From positions 1,049,270 to 1,113,269 of the forward strand of contig MU130379.1 in the NCBI GenBank assembly GCA_015039465.1: DNA of 64,000 nt, in the 5' to 3' direction. Shown piece after piece: positions 1 to 12,068 of this stretch (position 1 is its first letter; every line of letters begins with the position of its first letter). The notes under the pieces were generated by a model, which saw nothing but the letters and a program-made list of their open reading frames with translations, did not search any database and was not told the origin of the DNA. A program made the position numbers and the translations under genes. The stretch comes from Phlegmacium glaucopus. Its lineage: Eukaryota; Basidiomycota; Agaricomycetes; Agaricales; Cortinariaceae.

Positions 1-1064
1 CTGCGGCTATGAGGTCCTGGTGATGTTCCCAGAATATTTGAGGAGTCAAGCCCTAAGCAGAATGGTTGAAACAATATTGACTGAACAGTGCGACGGCAGG
101 CCTTACCATTCCCCATAGTTCATGGTCGTCTCCTGATCCCTGGATGTAAGCGAATCCACCAGAGCGTCTCTCCAATCCCTGTTGAATCTGTTTGGATGCT
201 GATACGCACATAATCGGGAGGAAATCGAGAGACTCGTCCTTAATCGGTGGGAAGGTAGTTGTAGCTGGGGTAATCCACATTGGTCTGAGTGGACAAGGTA
301 GGGTCGGTAGAGAGAATGATGAAGCCTAAATATATGAGCTAGATGTTCTTTTATCTTAAAGTTTAGAAATATTATTTACTACAAGACTATTAGCCCAGGA
401 GTCTAATCTCTGTTCAATCTGGTGGTGCTCTTGCATGCTCACGCCTCCAGGAGGAGTGTAAAGCGCCGTGTCCCATTTATTGAACGGGTTGGTCTTCGTA
501 ATCTCCGGATGGAGGATAAGCATGGCTCTATTTATCACTGCACACCAGATAGGAACTGTCTTCGAAAGAGCATCTGGAATTCGTTTGCCTGACCGGGTGG
601 AATCGACGAGAATGATCCTGCAATATGAGTTCATTTATCAACCAGGGATACTAGTATGGAAGATCTGACCCATGTTGTTCGATTATAAGTGGGAGCAGAT
701 GAAGATTAGCGCGGCGAAGGTTAAAACCCCAGTTGGAGAAATGACCATCGGTAGATTTGAAGTACGCTGGAATATCGGTTGCCTACAACTTGTCAAATTA
801 ATAAAAAACCTATTGAGTTACTCTCACTCACAATCGCTGGGTCTGTATACCAAGCGCCACAACGCAGGTTTGCTATGGGTTTGCATCAATCAACATAATG
901 CAATATTCGTGCAACTATGACTGCCAGTGCGCACGAATAATGGGAACTCCTGGATAGGCTTGGTTAACTTGTCGAACAAAATAAATATCCTCTTCGATTG
1001 AGTGAATTCGATTAAAGATGTCCAAGGACTCTTTGCGAAGATATGACAGTGGATTAGAGCTCAT
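1..1064 (-). CDS. RIT1: tRNA A64-2'-O-ribosylphosphate transferase Rit1 (partial, C-terminus beyond window)
   Basis: Rit1 adds a phosphoribosyl group to A64 of cytosolic initiator tRNA-Met, which keeps it out of elongation. I read six exons: 1064-935, 872-832, 782-670, 617-383, 325-107 and 52-1, all phase-consistent. Family blocks seen in order are SYLRKESLDIFNRIHSIEED near the N-terminus, LRCGAWYTDP, FKSTDGHFSNW, then IILVDSTRSGKRIPDALSKT, and finally FAYIQGSGDDHELWG. About 260 residues are visible; the C-terminal lobe lies left of base 1. The start is MSSNPLS, just ahead of the first conserved block. Its ATG is only 33 bases from the start codon of the divergent ankyrin gene. The family call is from memory, but the block order leaves little doubt. 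Confidence 0.93.
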
Positions 1065-1097
1065 CGTTGCGGGATTACGTAACCCCATTTTATTACC

Positions 1098-1946
1098 ATG
1101 ACCATCGATATTCTGCAAAGCTTGCCTGTCGAGGTAAGCCATTTCAATCCTTGAAAGCATATTATTTGACTCTTGGCATAGATTTTGTACGAACTGCACT
1201 TATTCGCGTTATCTCCAAGCTTTCCCATGGTTTCAAGTTACTTTTTTGACGTCTTCAAGAATACGTCGCCATTTTTCAAGGCAACCTATATCGTAGCCCG
1301 CGTCCAGGCTTCTGGAAATTCGGACCCTGGGACGATCTACTCAAGAGCATTGCGCTATCCTATCTGTGGGCGCACCGTTTTCGAAACAATTTGTGGACTC
1401 CTCAAGGACTATGAGTCTTCCCCATTATCCCCCGTCCAACTTCCTCGAAGACTTTTTCGCTCTCTCCTTCCAGCGAGTGGGCGAGAATGGAGCGACGAGG
1501 ATCATCCCCTTCCCTTCCTTCGAGAAATATATTACGCTCCCAATTTAACAATAATAAATGCTGATGCCGATGACGGTTATGCGCTCACAAGGGCAGTGCA
1601 TGCTCAGTTTGCTCCCCTTGTTCAATTTCTTCTCGACAAAGGAGCCTCACCAAACCATAACGGAATAGCAGTCAAGATTGCCATCCGTTCAAAAAATCTC
1701 GATATGCTCAAAATGCTCATAGAAAGGCCTCTGCCACGCAGTGGAAAGATGAAATACCGAGACAAAATGTCCTTACATTCGTCCATGATGGGGATTGCCA
1801 TATCATGTGGTGCAAACGACATTGTTGAATATTATCGGAGGAAGGGCGTTGTACCTGACATTTCAACGCTCAGAAAATTGGTAATGTAGTAATTTATTCT
1901 GTGAATGATTTGTGTCTTAACCTTGAATTTTCAGGCAAAAACCTAA
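1098..1946 (+). CDS. F-box-like / ankyrin-repeat protein
   Basis: Exon 1 (1098-1133) encodes MTIDILQSLPVE; a 48-bp intron leads into exon 2 (1182-1880), which continues ILYELHLFALS. This gives an F-box-like helix (LPVEILYELHLF) at residues 8-20. Residues about 145-240 look like two or three degenerate ankyrin repeats (VQFLLDKGASPN, MLKMLIERP, IVEYYRRKGVVPD). A last short exon (1935-1946) adds AKT and a stop; without that splice the protein ends two codons later at 1889. Such F-box/ankyrin proteins are expanded in basidiomycetes and are presumed SCF substrate adaptors, but no substrate can be inferred here. The gene is head-to-head with RIT1. Confidence 0.7.
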
Positions 1947-2849
1947 AAAAAACTTGTCTGGAGTATGTTTCCTGGAACTTGGAAGAATACGTGCTTTCTA
2001 GTCATCTTGTCTTGCGCTGGAATGTTGCTGTGAGCTACTTACCTTCTAGTGTAATTTTTTTCTTTGTGGATCTCCTTTGCGAGAGGTTGCAAAGATAAGC
2101 TTTTTAGATCTATAGGACAGCCAACGTAATATGGCCTCAGTTGGAGAGTGTTTGATTGGGAGCCGAAATACAGTAAAGGTGGCAAGTACTTAGGATCGGG
2201 TCATTCATTCATCACATAAATATTGACGGGGCCATTTTTTAATTATTTAAAGCAAGCTTATTTGGGAATGAAGATGCTGGTTATTGTCCCGAACCCCATT
2301 GTCCGCTGCAAGGCTAACTTTCTAGGCCAAAGTGACCCAGAGGATGATCTATCCCAAGTCACGTTCCCAAGTTCGTTGGTCGCATATTCTGACATCCAAT
2401 TCATTCCAAAGAAATTCAGGATTCCAGTGTCAAAGACAGAAACTGAACAGTTTCGGACATGCTTTGCCACTGTAAGGCAGTCAACATCAGGACTATATTA
2501 TTATATCCAGTATGTAATAGTTCTCGTTTTCATCAATTATCTATGTACACATTTATGTGAGCAACAAAAATCGGATGACAAGCTACTGTAGTGTAGACTA
2601 CATTTTATACATATCGATAGTACCCTTTCTATAGTAAAGAAGTAACTACGAGCGTCCAAGAAACAGGAGAAGATTAGAACTCGGGCATAGCAACGCCGAG
2701 AGCGCTTGATGGTGCCTATTGCGCGTGATACTGCTTGTGACCGTTTGTCCCGCAGACAACATATTCCAACAATTTATACTAATTGGCATGTTGTAGCCAC
2801 GAGCAATGTGTGATTAGTCCATCCAGGCAAGAGTACTCTGCCCGCGCCA
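1947..2849. other. Intergenic stretch with one weak ORF
   Basis: I see no supportable gene. An open frame on the plus strand from ATG 2268 to 2591 encodes about 107 residues with fairly balanced composition (VPNPIVRCKANF, SQVTFPSSLVAYSD). I recognise no domain, and no splice junctions connect it to anything. It may be a decayed exon or chance. The remainder is AT-rich. Confidence 0.3.
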
Positions 2850-3421
2850 ACTTGACTTCTGGATTACACAAACCGCAGAAGAATTGTCAAAACCGTTAGA
2901 ATTCATTGCATCCATATTGGAAATTTATGAAAGGCGACGAATTCGGGCAAAAATGCGACCTGAACCAATGGACGTGCAGAGTGACATCTTTACTAGTGGG
3001 GACGACGAACTAGGCAGCGACACCGGCGACAACACCTCCTACGCATCATAATAACCCCAAGGATAAAAAATCAAAGTCCAAAGTAGAAGATGTCGTGTCT
3101 ACCTGTGGGACGATGGCAAAAGTAACAAAGAGCTTGGCTAATATAGCAGATGACTGCGCTTCAAAAACGGCACGTGTCAAAGCCTCCAAGGCAGTTTGTA
3201 GGAGAGAATAAAACCGAGAAAGATCAAAATTTAGATGCCATAGCCAACAAGAAGGCTCAGGGCGGATGCCTAATACAGGAACACACAGCCTATCATATGG
3301 GCCGTTTGCCGTGATCGTCCGAGGTTAGCAGTACGACCTTTGAAAACGACAAAAGATTGGACGAAATTATGGCAGTTGTGGAAGAATTAACCTCGATCGG
3401 TGAATATTTGAATGAAATGTA
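2850..3421 (+). pseudogene. Decayed coding sequence, family unknown
   Basis: Three consecutive open segments in different frames read like one degraded protein. The first, ending at the stop at 3049, contains LEFIASILEIYERRRIRAKM and an acidic, Ser/Asp-rich tail. The second (about 3053-3211) is Lys/Ser-rich and contains STCGTMAKVTKSLANIADDC. The third, ending at 3421, contains DKRLDEIMAVVEELTSIG. Helical, charged composition without low complexity argues for past coding capacity. Each segment ends in a stop, and I found no intron pair that joins them. I do not recognise the family. Confidence 0.35.
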
Positions 3422-3632
3422 GATGGTACTATGACAGTGTGGTTAGTGTTGATCTGTAGTCAGCCTTAGTCAAAACATAGCTTGCATCGGTCACGATGCT
3501 ATCTGTTATATGCACTTCTCCTGCAGGTACAAGGGATAGATATCATCAATATAAGTAATGTAAAAAACAACAAGGGAGAGAAGACATCAAGAAATTATTA
3601 AAAACATGCTCGTACACTCATAGATGGGGCAT

Positions 3633-4290
3633 TTAGATATCATCGATATCAACCTCTCCCTCATCACCGAAATCGAATATACAATCTCCGTCCTCTTCGC
3701 CGAAGGTATCCGTCTCATTGATTTTAGCATTTTCAGGAAGTTCGCCGTAGGCTTTCACTGTATAGCGTAAATCAGGACGATATTTCATAGTAGAAGATGG
3801 TAGCAGACCACACGCACGATTACGAGCCTCATCGGCAGTGTACTTGACTATGACATCCGCTTTGTCATCTTGGAAATCTCTCAGGGAGAGCAGGACAATA
3901 TCTCCCTGATTAATCCACACCTGCGACACACAGCCGTAGATGAGACAACTTGCTCGATTCAACACTTATGAAGATACACACCTTTTTCCGCATTTTCCCT
4001 CGGATGTGAGCTAACCGTTTTTCGCCGTCGAAACATTGTGCCTCTATACGTCCATTTCCCAACATTTTGATTACTTGTGCATATTCTTGACCGTCTTCAC
4101 GGAATACGAGTTCACGCTTGTCATCGTCGTTCTCGTTCTTTCCACGTCTCCTATTTTTACCACCCTATTGGGCAAATCATTACTGCGCAATACTGGATGT
4201 CGGGTCTGGAGTTACCAACCTTTCCTTTATTCTATAGGGTATCGTGTTAGGAAGGTGAAAGTAAAGGATCAAGAATCATACTTTTGGCAT
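3633..4290 (-). CDS. TIF11: Translation initiation factor eIF1A
   Basis: eIF1A binds the 40S A-site region, promotes scanning and helps select the start codon. The rebuilt protein is 143 aa, the usual length. The basic N-terminal tail [19 protein letters not shown] is followed by the OB-fold ([52 protein letters not shown]) and the acidic tail ending in DIDDI. Five coding exons: 4290-4282 (9 nt), 4231-4220 (12 nt), 4164-3982, 3920-3818 and 3757-3633. The two tiny exons encode MPK and NKGK exactly as the family requires. The total is 432 nt in frame. Confidence 0.96.
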
Positions 4291-4605
4291 CTTGCTTGGG
4301 TCGGTTGGATTCTCCTGCTAGAGACACCGAGGATAGATATTTAGTAGTAAGCGTGGTATAAGATGTATTGAAAGAGATGATGGATCGTTATCAGCGCCCA
4401 TTTTATTTACGCAAGTTAGGACCCGGAACCCAGCCGCTGACAAAGGTTTCGACAGTATCACTGCAATACCAATAAAATTAAGAATTCTAGATAGTTGACA
4501 AAACTATTTGGGATTTTTCTTCCACAGACAAATTGACAATCGAAAGATAGCTGTGTTTGTGGATACCGTCGACGAAATGATCATATCTGCTGGAATGACA
4601 TGATG
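4291..4605. other. Gap between eIF1A start and NOP15 stop
   Basis: About 315 bases holding the eIF1A 5' leader and promoter plus the NOP15 3' UTR, with both genes on the minus strand. I see no ORF, repeat or RNA gene. No strong core-promoter motif stands out by eye. Confidence 0.5.
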
Positions 4606-5704
4606 TCAAGGCTCGATTTCATTGGCTTTCTTCTAAGGAAACGTAGTTAGCTATTGAGAAGGTGAGGAGGTACAAAGAAACTTACATAGCTCACAGCTTC
4701 AAAATCATATTTGATGCCCGCCTGCGCCAACCTACGCTTACGCTCGTTTTGTCGTTTCAACAGACGTTTGGTGGCTCTCATCTGCTCCGATTCTGTACGA
4801 GGCTGAACGACGGATTTTTAAGTCGGAATCTGGAAAAGAGGATCAAGTATAAAGAGCCTTGCTTACTTTGTTGTGTTCTACACGGGCGAGCCGGTCTCTT
4901 GGAACGACTCTCCACTTGCGGTTCGCGCCAACCCATAATTCAGGATGTATTTGATCCTTTGGAATTGATTTACAACGCAGAATATGGCCCATTATAAGGT
5001 AGTTATCCATGGTGTCGGCAACGATACGGGCCACTGAGGATGAGTCAAACTCAATGAATCCGTAATGTTTTGATTTGCCAGTCTGGTTGAAAGAAGAAAT
5101 AAATTGCGATAGAATGGATGAAAAATAGATTGACTGACTTTTTTATTGCGAGAGACACGTAGCCGGGTAACGTTGCCAAATTGTGAGAAGTAAGCCTTCA
5201 GTTGATCTTCGTAAAACCCGTGAGGCAGACGCCCAATGAACAAGACGCCACGGTCTTCTGTCTGGAGACAGAATCAACGAGGGAGTTAATCAACCAGGAA
5301 AGTAGACGCACTGGTTGTCGTTTGGCCTTTTCCAACTTGTGCTTAACAGTAGCATCATCCTTCGCGATCGTAGGCAGTTTGCTAACATCAAACGCTGAAG
5401 GTTCGTCGGCCATCGGGTCTTCCTCGTCAGAAGAGTCATCTTCGTCCGTTGAAAAACCGTGTAGATGACCACCGTCCTCTTCATCATCCTCTTCGTCATC
5501 GTCTTCATCCTCGTCCTTCTTAGCCTTTTTCAAAAAAATTTTGGGCTCCTGAGGTTCAGATACGACTGGTTCATCGTCTACTTCCTTCTTCCGCTTCAAT
5601 GTTTTGAAAGGTTTCAACGATTTGGGCTGAACTTTAGAAACGACATTTTGTTTCGTCGTCTTCTCTTTTTTGGTCCGAATCTTTGTAGGAACCAGAGTCA
5701 GCAT
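4606..5704 (-). CDS. NOP15: Nucleolar RRM protein Nop15/NIFK-like, ribosome biogenesis factor
   Basis: Nop15 is a pre-60S assembly factor that binds pre-rRNA near the ITS2 foot. Five exons, all split between codons (5704-5312, 5261-5139, 5082-4867, 4802-4686, 4632-4606), give 291 aa. The N-terminal 130 residues are Lys-rich, then acidic ([14 protein letters not shown]), as is common in nucleolar proteins. The RRM follows: RNP2-like VLFIGRLP, then [20 protein letters not shown] and RNP1-like [10 protein letters not shown]. Downstream [15 protein letters not shown] and a basic C-terminal helix ([15 protein letters not shown]) match the NIFK/Nop15 layout. Head-to-head with the gene at 5799, with 94 bp between start codons. 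Confidence 0.88.
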
Positions 5705-5798
5705 TATTGAATATTGAGATTCAGAAGTTCACTAGTCACGCTGCAGAACAAATTTACACTTGGACCAATACGCCACAACAAACCTCGAGGCCTTTGAC

Positions 5799-6826
5799 AT
5801 GATACCCCGCTTTCGCAATCCACACTTCTTATCACAATCGACAAAGGTGATCACCCGGGCAGAGCTAGATGCTGAAAATGAGGACTCGGAAAACCCGAAA
5901 TATTGTCTGAAAGAGGATTCAAAAACCATCGAACAACTACATCAATTACTTGGTGGTTCTCTCCCAACATGGGATGTATCGGATGTTAGGAGCAGTAAAC
6001 GTAGGAAAATCGAGGAAAATGACCAGATGGAAGAAGATCCAGTGCGTATGTGTCTCTTCTTAATTCAATTAGATGAAGTCTAATATATCCGTAGTGTTTC
6101 GGCTGATATCTTCTACGCTACCAGCGTTCCCAGTATCTTTGTTCCCCCCACCACCCCCGCCTTCTATGTGCGTGATTCCATCGCTATGTGCTTTTGTAAC
6201 TACAATTCATCTAGAACTCGAGAACCTGAGGCCGAAGACAACGAATTACAAGCTGCCCATCGGAGAAAGCGAGCTGAAGCTGCTGCTATCAATGTTGGAG
6301 ACGTTCTCCCAAGAATCAGATCGACGCAGGTATACCATTTTGGTTGATACTTCTTGGTCAAGATGTTGACACTACATAGGTTCCAGACTCTAAGAAATTT
6401 ATGATTTTACGGGCTGTGACACCTTTCCCGGATCCCAAACCTCATCTGATGATTGTACAACGACTGCAACCTTCTCGGAAGACGCGACCTCCGGTTGGTT
6501 CATCAGAACTTTTGCATCATCCATACGTTCCTGGCGACCCTACTAAGCTATCACCATCGAATACGAGCAATGCAAAGTGTCCAAGTATAGAAGTTCTGCC
6601 CCAAAGCTCGTCGCAAAAGGGTCGAAGACGAAGAAGATGGAAGGAAGCGTTGCGCGCAAAGGAGCGACCTCCGCCTCAGTATTACCGACCGAATCCAAGA
6701 TGGGAGGGGAAGTGCAGGGGATATGGCTATGGCTATCCCAGTAGCTTTGCCATGGCTGAAGGATATGACAACACAGTTCATTGGAAATATGAAAGAGATA
6801 CTATGAAGAAAATTGTTTGTTTGTGA
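5799..6826 (+). CDS. Conserved unknown protein with a proline-rich region and basic C-terminus
   Basis: I recognise no named domain. Four phase-consistent exons (5799-6045, 6095-6167, 6215-6329, 6380-6826) give 293 aa. The N-terminus [13 protein letters not shown] leads to an acidic/helical stretch, then [16 protein letters not shown], a charged helix ([20 protein letters not shown]) and a C-terminal block with [20 protein letters not shown] and [11 protein letters not shown]. The last block looks conserved-type rather than random, and I believe similar proteins occur in other mushrooms, though I cannot check. The stop lies only 52 bases before the CDC16 start codon, so the terminator and the CDC16 promoter must overlap. 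The start is the first ATG of the open frame. Confidence 0.7.
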
Positions 6827-6878
6827 TTATTACATAATAAAAAGGACTACACCTGTGTCGAATCGTTCGCCATCACCT

Positions 6879-9675
6879 ATGCCTTCACCATCTAGCTCAA
6901 GACATCGTGGTTCAATTGGCTCTACATTCTCCTTTGGCCCTCAACATCTTGTGGACTCATACCTTGACGCCAATTCTAGTACAATTTCAAATCCAAATTC
7001 AGCGCTCGATCCAAACCGTTCAGTGCTGCAAGCGTCGCCATTAAGGTCGTCACCGCGTCACCACAGGAGAGCAAAATCAAGTACTAGTCGTCATCCACAT
7101 CCCCTTGCAAACGACACGACAGGCGTATTTCAAGATTCTGAGGATGATGCAGATGATGAGAGCGAGTATGAATGGGGCATGGTCGATCGCCTGAGATTAT
7201 GGCGTCACGACGCGTTGATGCAACATCTATATGAAACGGCAGCTTTCTGGGGAGATAAAATTCTCAGTTGGACGAGTATGTTCTTTTTTTTTTTTCATCT
7301 TCCCATCCGAATGCTTTAAACACGTTCCTTTCAGATGATCCAAACGATGCATTCTGGCTGGCACAAACCTATTTTATGACCCATCAATACTCTCGTGCTG
7401 AACGCTTGCTCACCCGTCCATTCCCGACCACTTTACCCAGAAAGCCACAATCTCCCCCACCCGTGGTTAATGGACACACTTCGCATTTCCAATCAAGCAA
7501 GGGTAAAGGACGAGATCATGACGTTTCACAACTTATGTTGTCGATGCCTCGCTTACCTATGGGTCCCGGGGGTATCATTGAAGTTCCTGAAGAAATGCAG
7601 GATCGCATTTCAAGACTTGTTGATATGAGTGTTGCTTGCAGGTACCTGGCGGCGCAGTGTCAAGTTCGGAGCTCGTTATATCAGTGAGAGTGACTTTTAA
7701 TCTTCAGTTCAGGTCCGGCAAGGAAACTGGGCAGAAGCGACAGAAATGTTGGGAGAAGCTAATCCTTTTCGTGATTCTGGTATGTCTGCATCTGTATCAA
7801 GAAGTCTGGATTGTCAATTGAGGATCATAGGTCGTAGTGGACCTGCCATACCGAACATGGATGGAGGCATCAAAGTAGAGCATTTATTGTCTTCACGCCA
7901 GCGAGCAGACTGATAGCGCGCATCATAGGTGGAGGCATCCATGTGTCATCTGAGAGGGATTCTTATGCTTAAACTCAATCGCGGAGACCAGGCCAAACAA
8001 TGCTTCATGGAGGCCCTTGTGCTAGACGTCAAGTGTTATGATGCTTTCGACCAACTAGTAACAGGAGAAATGATGACTCCAGACGAAGGTTGCTCCTAGA
8101 TGCTTCTCCGCGAGAAGACTCACTGACTCCTCGTTTCAGAATGGGAGTTTGTACAAGGACTAGCATATGCCTCCCAGACACCTCAAGATGCTCAATTTGT
8201 CCAGCTCATCTATACCGCTCGTCTAAGGAAGTACAAACATGTCGCTGAACACGCTCTTACTCGTCAGCAACTGGTGGAGGAATACAATCTCGGAGACAAC
8301 CCTGACGTCCTGTTTAGTTTCGCGGATGCTCTTTACTCCAATTTCCGCTGGGCAGATTGTTTCACGATAACTTCGAGGTATGTATCTCTTCATTTCGCTG
8401 GTCTTTCGTATTTAACGTCAGTGATAGGATTCTTGGTCTTGTTTCCATTCACAATCAAACTATGCCCTTGCATATTGCATGCATGTACCATCTTTCTCAC
8501 CTCCATTCTAAACTCTTCATTTTGGCGCATGAGATGGTCGACCGGGAGCCGGAAAATCCTATTAGCTGGTATGCGGTTGGAGTGTGGTATCTGAGTGGTG
8601 GAAAATGGACCCAAGCGAGACAGTATTTCAGGTAAAAAAAATATTGTTTCCCCTGGGTTCTCTCAAATTAATAACTCACTTGTAATTAGTAAAACTTCAC
8701 TCATGGACCCTCGGTTTGGCCCAGCTTGGGTTGCATTCGGCCATACATTTGCATTGGAAGGCGAGCATGACCATGCTGTGACAGCTTATTCAACATGTGC
8801 CCGGATGTTCACCGGGTAAGTATACTCAATGTGACTGTCTACACTTCTGACATGGGATATATCACAGATCACACTTGCCTCTTATGTTTGTCGGAATGGA
8901 GCATATCATGCTCTCAAATTACGTTTTAGCAGATGAGGCTTTGGATGCTGCGTATTCGATGTGTGATGGTGATCCCTTGCTGATCAATGAACGCGCAGTC
9001 ATGGCTTATAACCACGGGAAGTAAGTTTACCTTGTACAAATTTTTATTCTAGCCGTTGACTATTCTAAAATAGATACGAGTCAGCGGCAAGCTTGTTCCA
9101 AGATGCCTTGGATCTTGCTGAAGTCACACAAAGTTCCCAAAAAGGCTGGGCAACGACATACATCAATCTCGGAACCTGTTACCGGAAATTGCAGTAAGTA
9201 AAAATCTTGACCCGGATTCCCTCAATTCACAGGATCTTAAATTTCGTTCTCAGAAGATTAGAGGAAGCCCGTGTCACGTATCAAAAAGTGTTGGAGCTTG
9301 ACTCTCGACACTCCATCGCTTTGGGATTCCTCGGATTGGTGTATCACTTGATGGGCAATCTTGACAAGGCTATAGTCAAATATCACGAGGTATAAGTCAT
9401 CTGCCTCTCTGTATCTGTCAACTAATTGTATTCTTCTGCAGGCTTTGAGCGTTGACCCTATCAATCCTCATATACTGGAGCTATTAAATACTGCTCTTGA
9501 ATCTTCCGTGACAAGCCCTTCTCACCAGGTCAACGATGCTGAATTCAAACAAATCGTGCGATCGCTCAAGTCCAAGTATACGTCTCGGCAAGATAAAGGA
9601 AAGGAAAGAGCCCACGCTGATCTGTCGCCATCAAACGCCTCGACTTCCACTCTTGATGAGATGAATATTGGTTGA
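6879..9675 (+). CDS. CDC16: Anaphase-promoting complex TPR subunit Cdc16/Cut9/APC6
   Basis: Scaffold TPR subunit of the APC/C ubiquitin ligase, which drives the metaphase-anaphase transition. Twelve exons with consistent phase give 735 aa. A Ser/Pro-rich N-terminus (residues 1-100) precedes [20 protein letters not shown], typical of APC6. A long TPR array follows, for example [57 protein letters not shown] and [37 protein letters not shown] matches the Cut9 core. The start is the first in-frame ATG; no earlier one exists before the upstream gene's stop at 6826. The first intron has a long T-tract. Confidence 0.95.
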
Positions 9676-9909
9676 GAATCAAGATTCTGTTTGTGTAATG
9701 ATTGATATTAATCAATTACTTTGTATTTGACCGATCTATTAAGTGTATAGTTGTCAAGCGATGCCAGACTCATAATACCGGTACCCGTATCAGGAAGTAA
9801 GATCTCCATACATATATAACATAACAAAACAACATGCAGAAATATTATTATACGAGGTATCTGACCGTCCTCATCATGGGTAAATGCGTACAAGTGGGAA
9901 AAAAATTGA

Positions 9910-12068
9910 TCAACCCTTCTTGGCTACTTGGATAAAAAAGGTCAAGGAAGGAATAGGACAATGAAAAAGGCTCAGACTAACCTGCCACGAATTGATCTTG
10001 GTCTTCGTTGGAAAGTTCTTCAAGACTCTGGCCCTTGGTCTCAGGAAGTAGGAGAGTAGAGAAGATACCCGTGAGCATGAAGAATGCGAAGATTTCCAAG
10101 CTAGAAAAAGAAAACACCAGAAATTAACGAATGAAATCGACGCCAAAAGAGAATAAAGCTTACATGTGCTTGACGAATTTGTTGGTGCCACCAATGTCCT
10201 TAAGTTGACTGAAACCAACTTGGGCAACAATAGCACCAAGTTTGCCAGTGGCGGCAGAAATGCCGTGAGCAGTTGAACGATATCTCGTTGGGAAGATTTC
10301 TCCGGGGATGACGAATGTTGTAACATTGGGTCCAAAGTTCTGGAAGAAGTTGGCGAGACAGTAGAGGAACACAAAGCCCTTTTTGGCACTGCTATTCTCG
10401 TTAAGTTTGTCGAATCCAAAGCCTGGGATGGAAAGTTAATAATAATAATAAAACTGAGCATGGAGCCAAGCATACCCAGAATGACGAAGAGAATGGTGAG
10501 GGCGATAAAACCCATCAATTGAATTTTCTTGCGACCCCATGAATCAATGACCAGGAATGCGACCCAGTACCCAGGAATTAAACCTGCAGCAGACAGGATC
10601 AGGTTTCCAACTGCAACGGCTTTCAGGCCCTGGAATGCGGCCAAGGTGGGATGTGACGAAAAGGGGCCACCGAAACCAATAGCTTGTAGGATAATTCCAG
10701 AGTTAAGGCCAAGACCGTAGAAGGCAATCTATAGAGGACGTTGAAGTATGCATGGAAATAGTAAAATTGAAACGTACGTCAAGAGCAAACCAGGAGTAAG
10801 CGGTACCGAACAAAATTTTGAAGTTCTGGAATTGACCAAAGTGGGCAGTGAAATCTCCCCAGCTAGCTTTGGGAACATTGATGCGTGTAATGGGGGCGTC
10901 TTCATCAAGTTGCTTCTCCTTTCCACCCAAGACGTTTTCGATATCAGTTGAAGCTTGGTCAACGTTACGCTCGATATCCATAGTAAAACGAGGGGTTTCT
11001 GGAATGGTCAGACGGAAGTAGAGTGCAACTGTTCCGGGTACACATCCGAGACCGATCAACAGACGCCACATAGCATCAACACCATGAAGGCTATTAACTG
11101 ATGGGGAATTAACGATGGTATCCTTGTAGGCAACGGTAAGAATGAATGCGACTAGAGCGGCAGCTATGGAGTGGGTTAGAATTTGAAGGGGGGGAGTTCT
11201 TTGGTGGTGAAATAGTACGCACTGAAGTTACCCCAGCCCTGCGAAGCAAAGACTGCGGTCATCATACGGCCACGGATTTTGGTTGAAGCGAATTCTGAGG
11301 AAATGACGGCACTTAGAGGGTAGTCACCGCCAATTCCCACACCCATCTAAGGATGGAGTGAGGCGAGGGCAAGGGATAGGAAGGAGGGACGACCTACGAT
11401 GAAGCGCCAAACGACCAAAGCACCAATAATTTTTACGGCATCAGAATTTCCCGAAAGGGCTTGGGCAAAAGTAGCGACAATGATGATCATTAGCTCAACA
11501 CCATCTGTCGTTGGATAAGATAGCGAAGATAGAGAGAAAGGTAGGACACATACACATTTTTTTACGACCGACGACATCAGCCAACCAACCGAAGACCAAT
11601 TGACCAACGAGGGTTCCAACAGGAGTGGCGACCTTGATACCAAGATCTTGGTGTGCATTGAGAGCAGGACCTAAAGATATATTAATGAGGAAAGAGCTTA
11701 AATTGAGTGATGGGAAGGATGTCCACCTTTAGAATGACCGTAGATATAACCCAACATAGTAGAAGCGAAGTTGATGGCAAAAATATCGTATCTAAGGACT
11801 TTTGTATAGCAAGTTGGACGGTATAAAAAAAGAGGTATACTTACGCATCGGTGAAGAAACCTACACCGGCGACGATACAGACTTTGGCGTGGAACCAACT
11901 AGGATGACATTCAAGTGAAGCGCTGGTACTTTTTTAAAATATGAAGAAGACCTACGAGAACTTGGCATTATCGACTTCAGATAGAGCGATCCTTCGACGC
12001 TCAGCAAGAGCATGAGAGACGTATTTCCCGTCTGAGGTAGGAGATCCTCGCTCGTGGAAGCTAGCCAT
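9910..12068 (-). CDS. PHO84: High-affinity inorganic phosphate:H+ symporter, Pho84 type (MFS)
   Basis: Plasma-membrane phosphate importer of the MFS phosphate:H+ symporter family. The protein starts [20 protein letters not shown] and has 12 predicted membrane segments over many short exons. Signature stretches: [11 protein letters not shown] in TM1, [20 protein letters not shown] in TM4, and [19 protein letters not shown] in the second half. [11 protein letters not shown] matches the MFS loop 2-3 motif. The tail ends DQFVA; I favour a last intron that adds AKKG and stops at 9910, but an unspliced end at 9977 (VAG) is possible. Convergent with CDC16. CACGTG sites lie about 0.9-1.3 kb upstream (see findings). 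Confidence 0.94.

Noticed and set aside
53..1199. A cluster of several small minus-strand genes at the left edge
   Set aside because: They are exons of one RIT1 gene, as shown by the order of conserved blocks and consistent phases.
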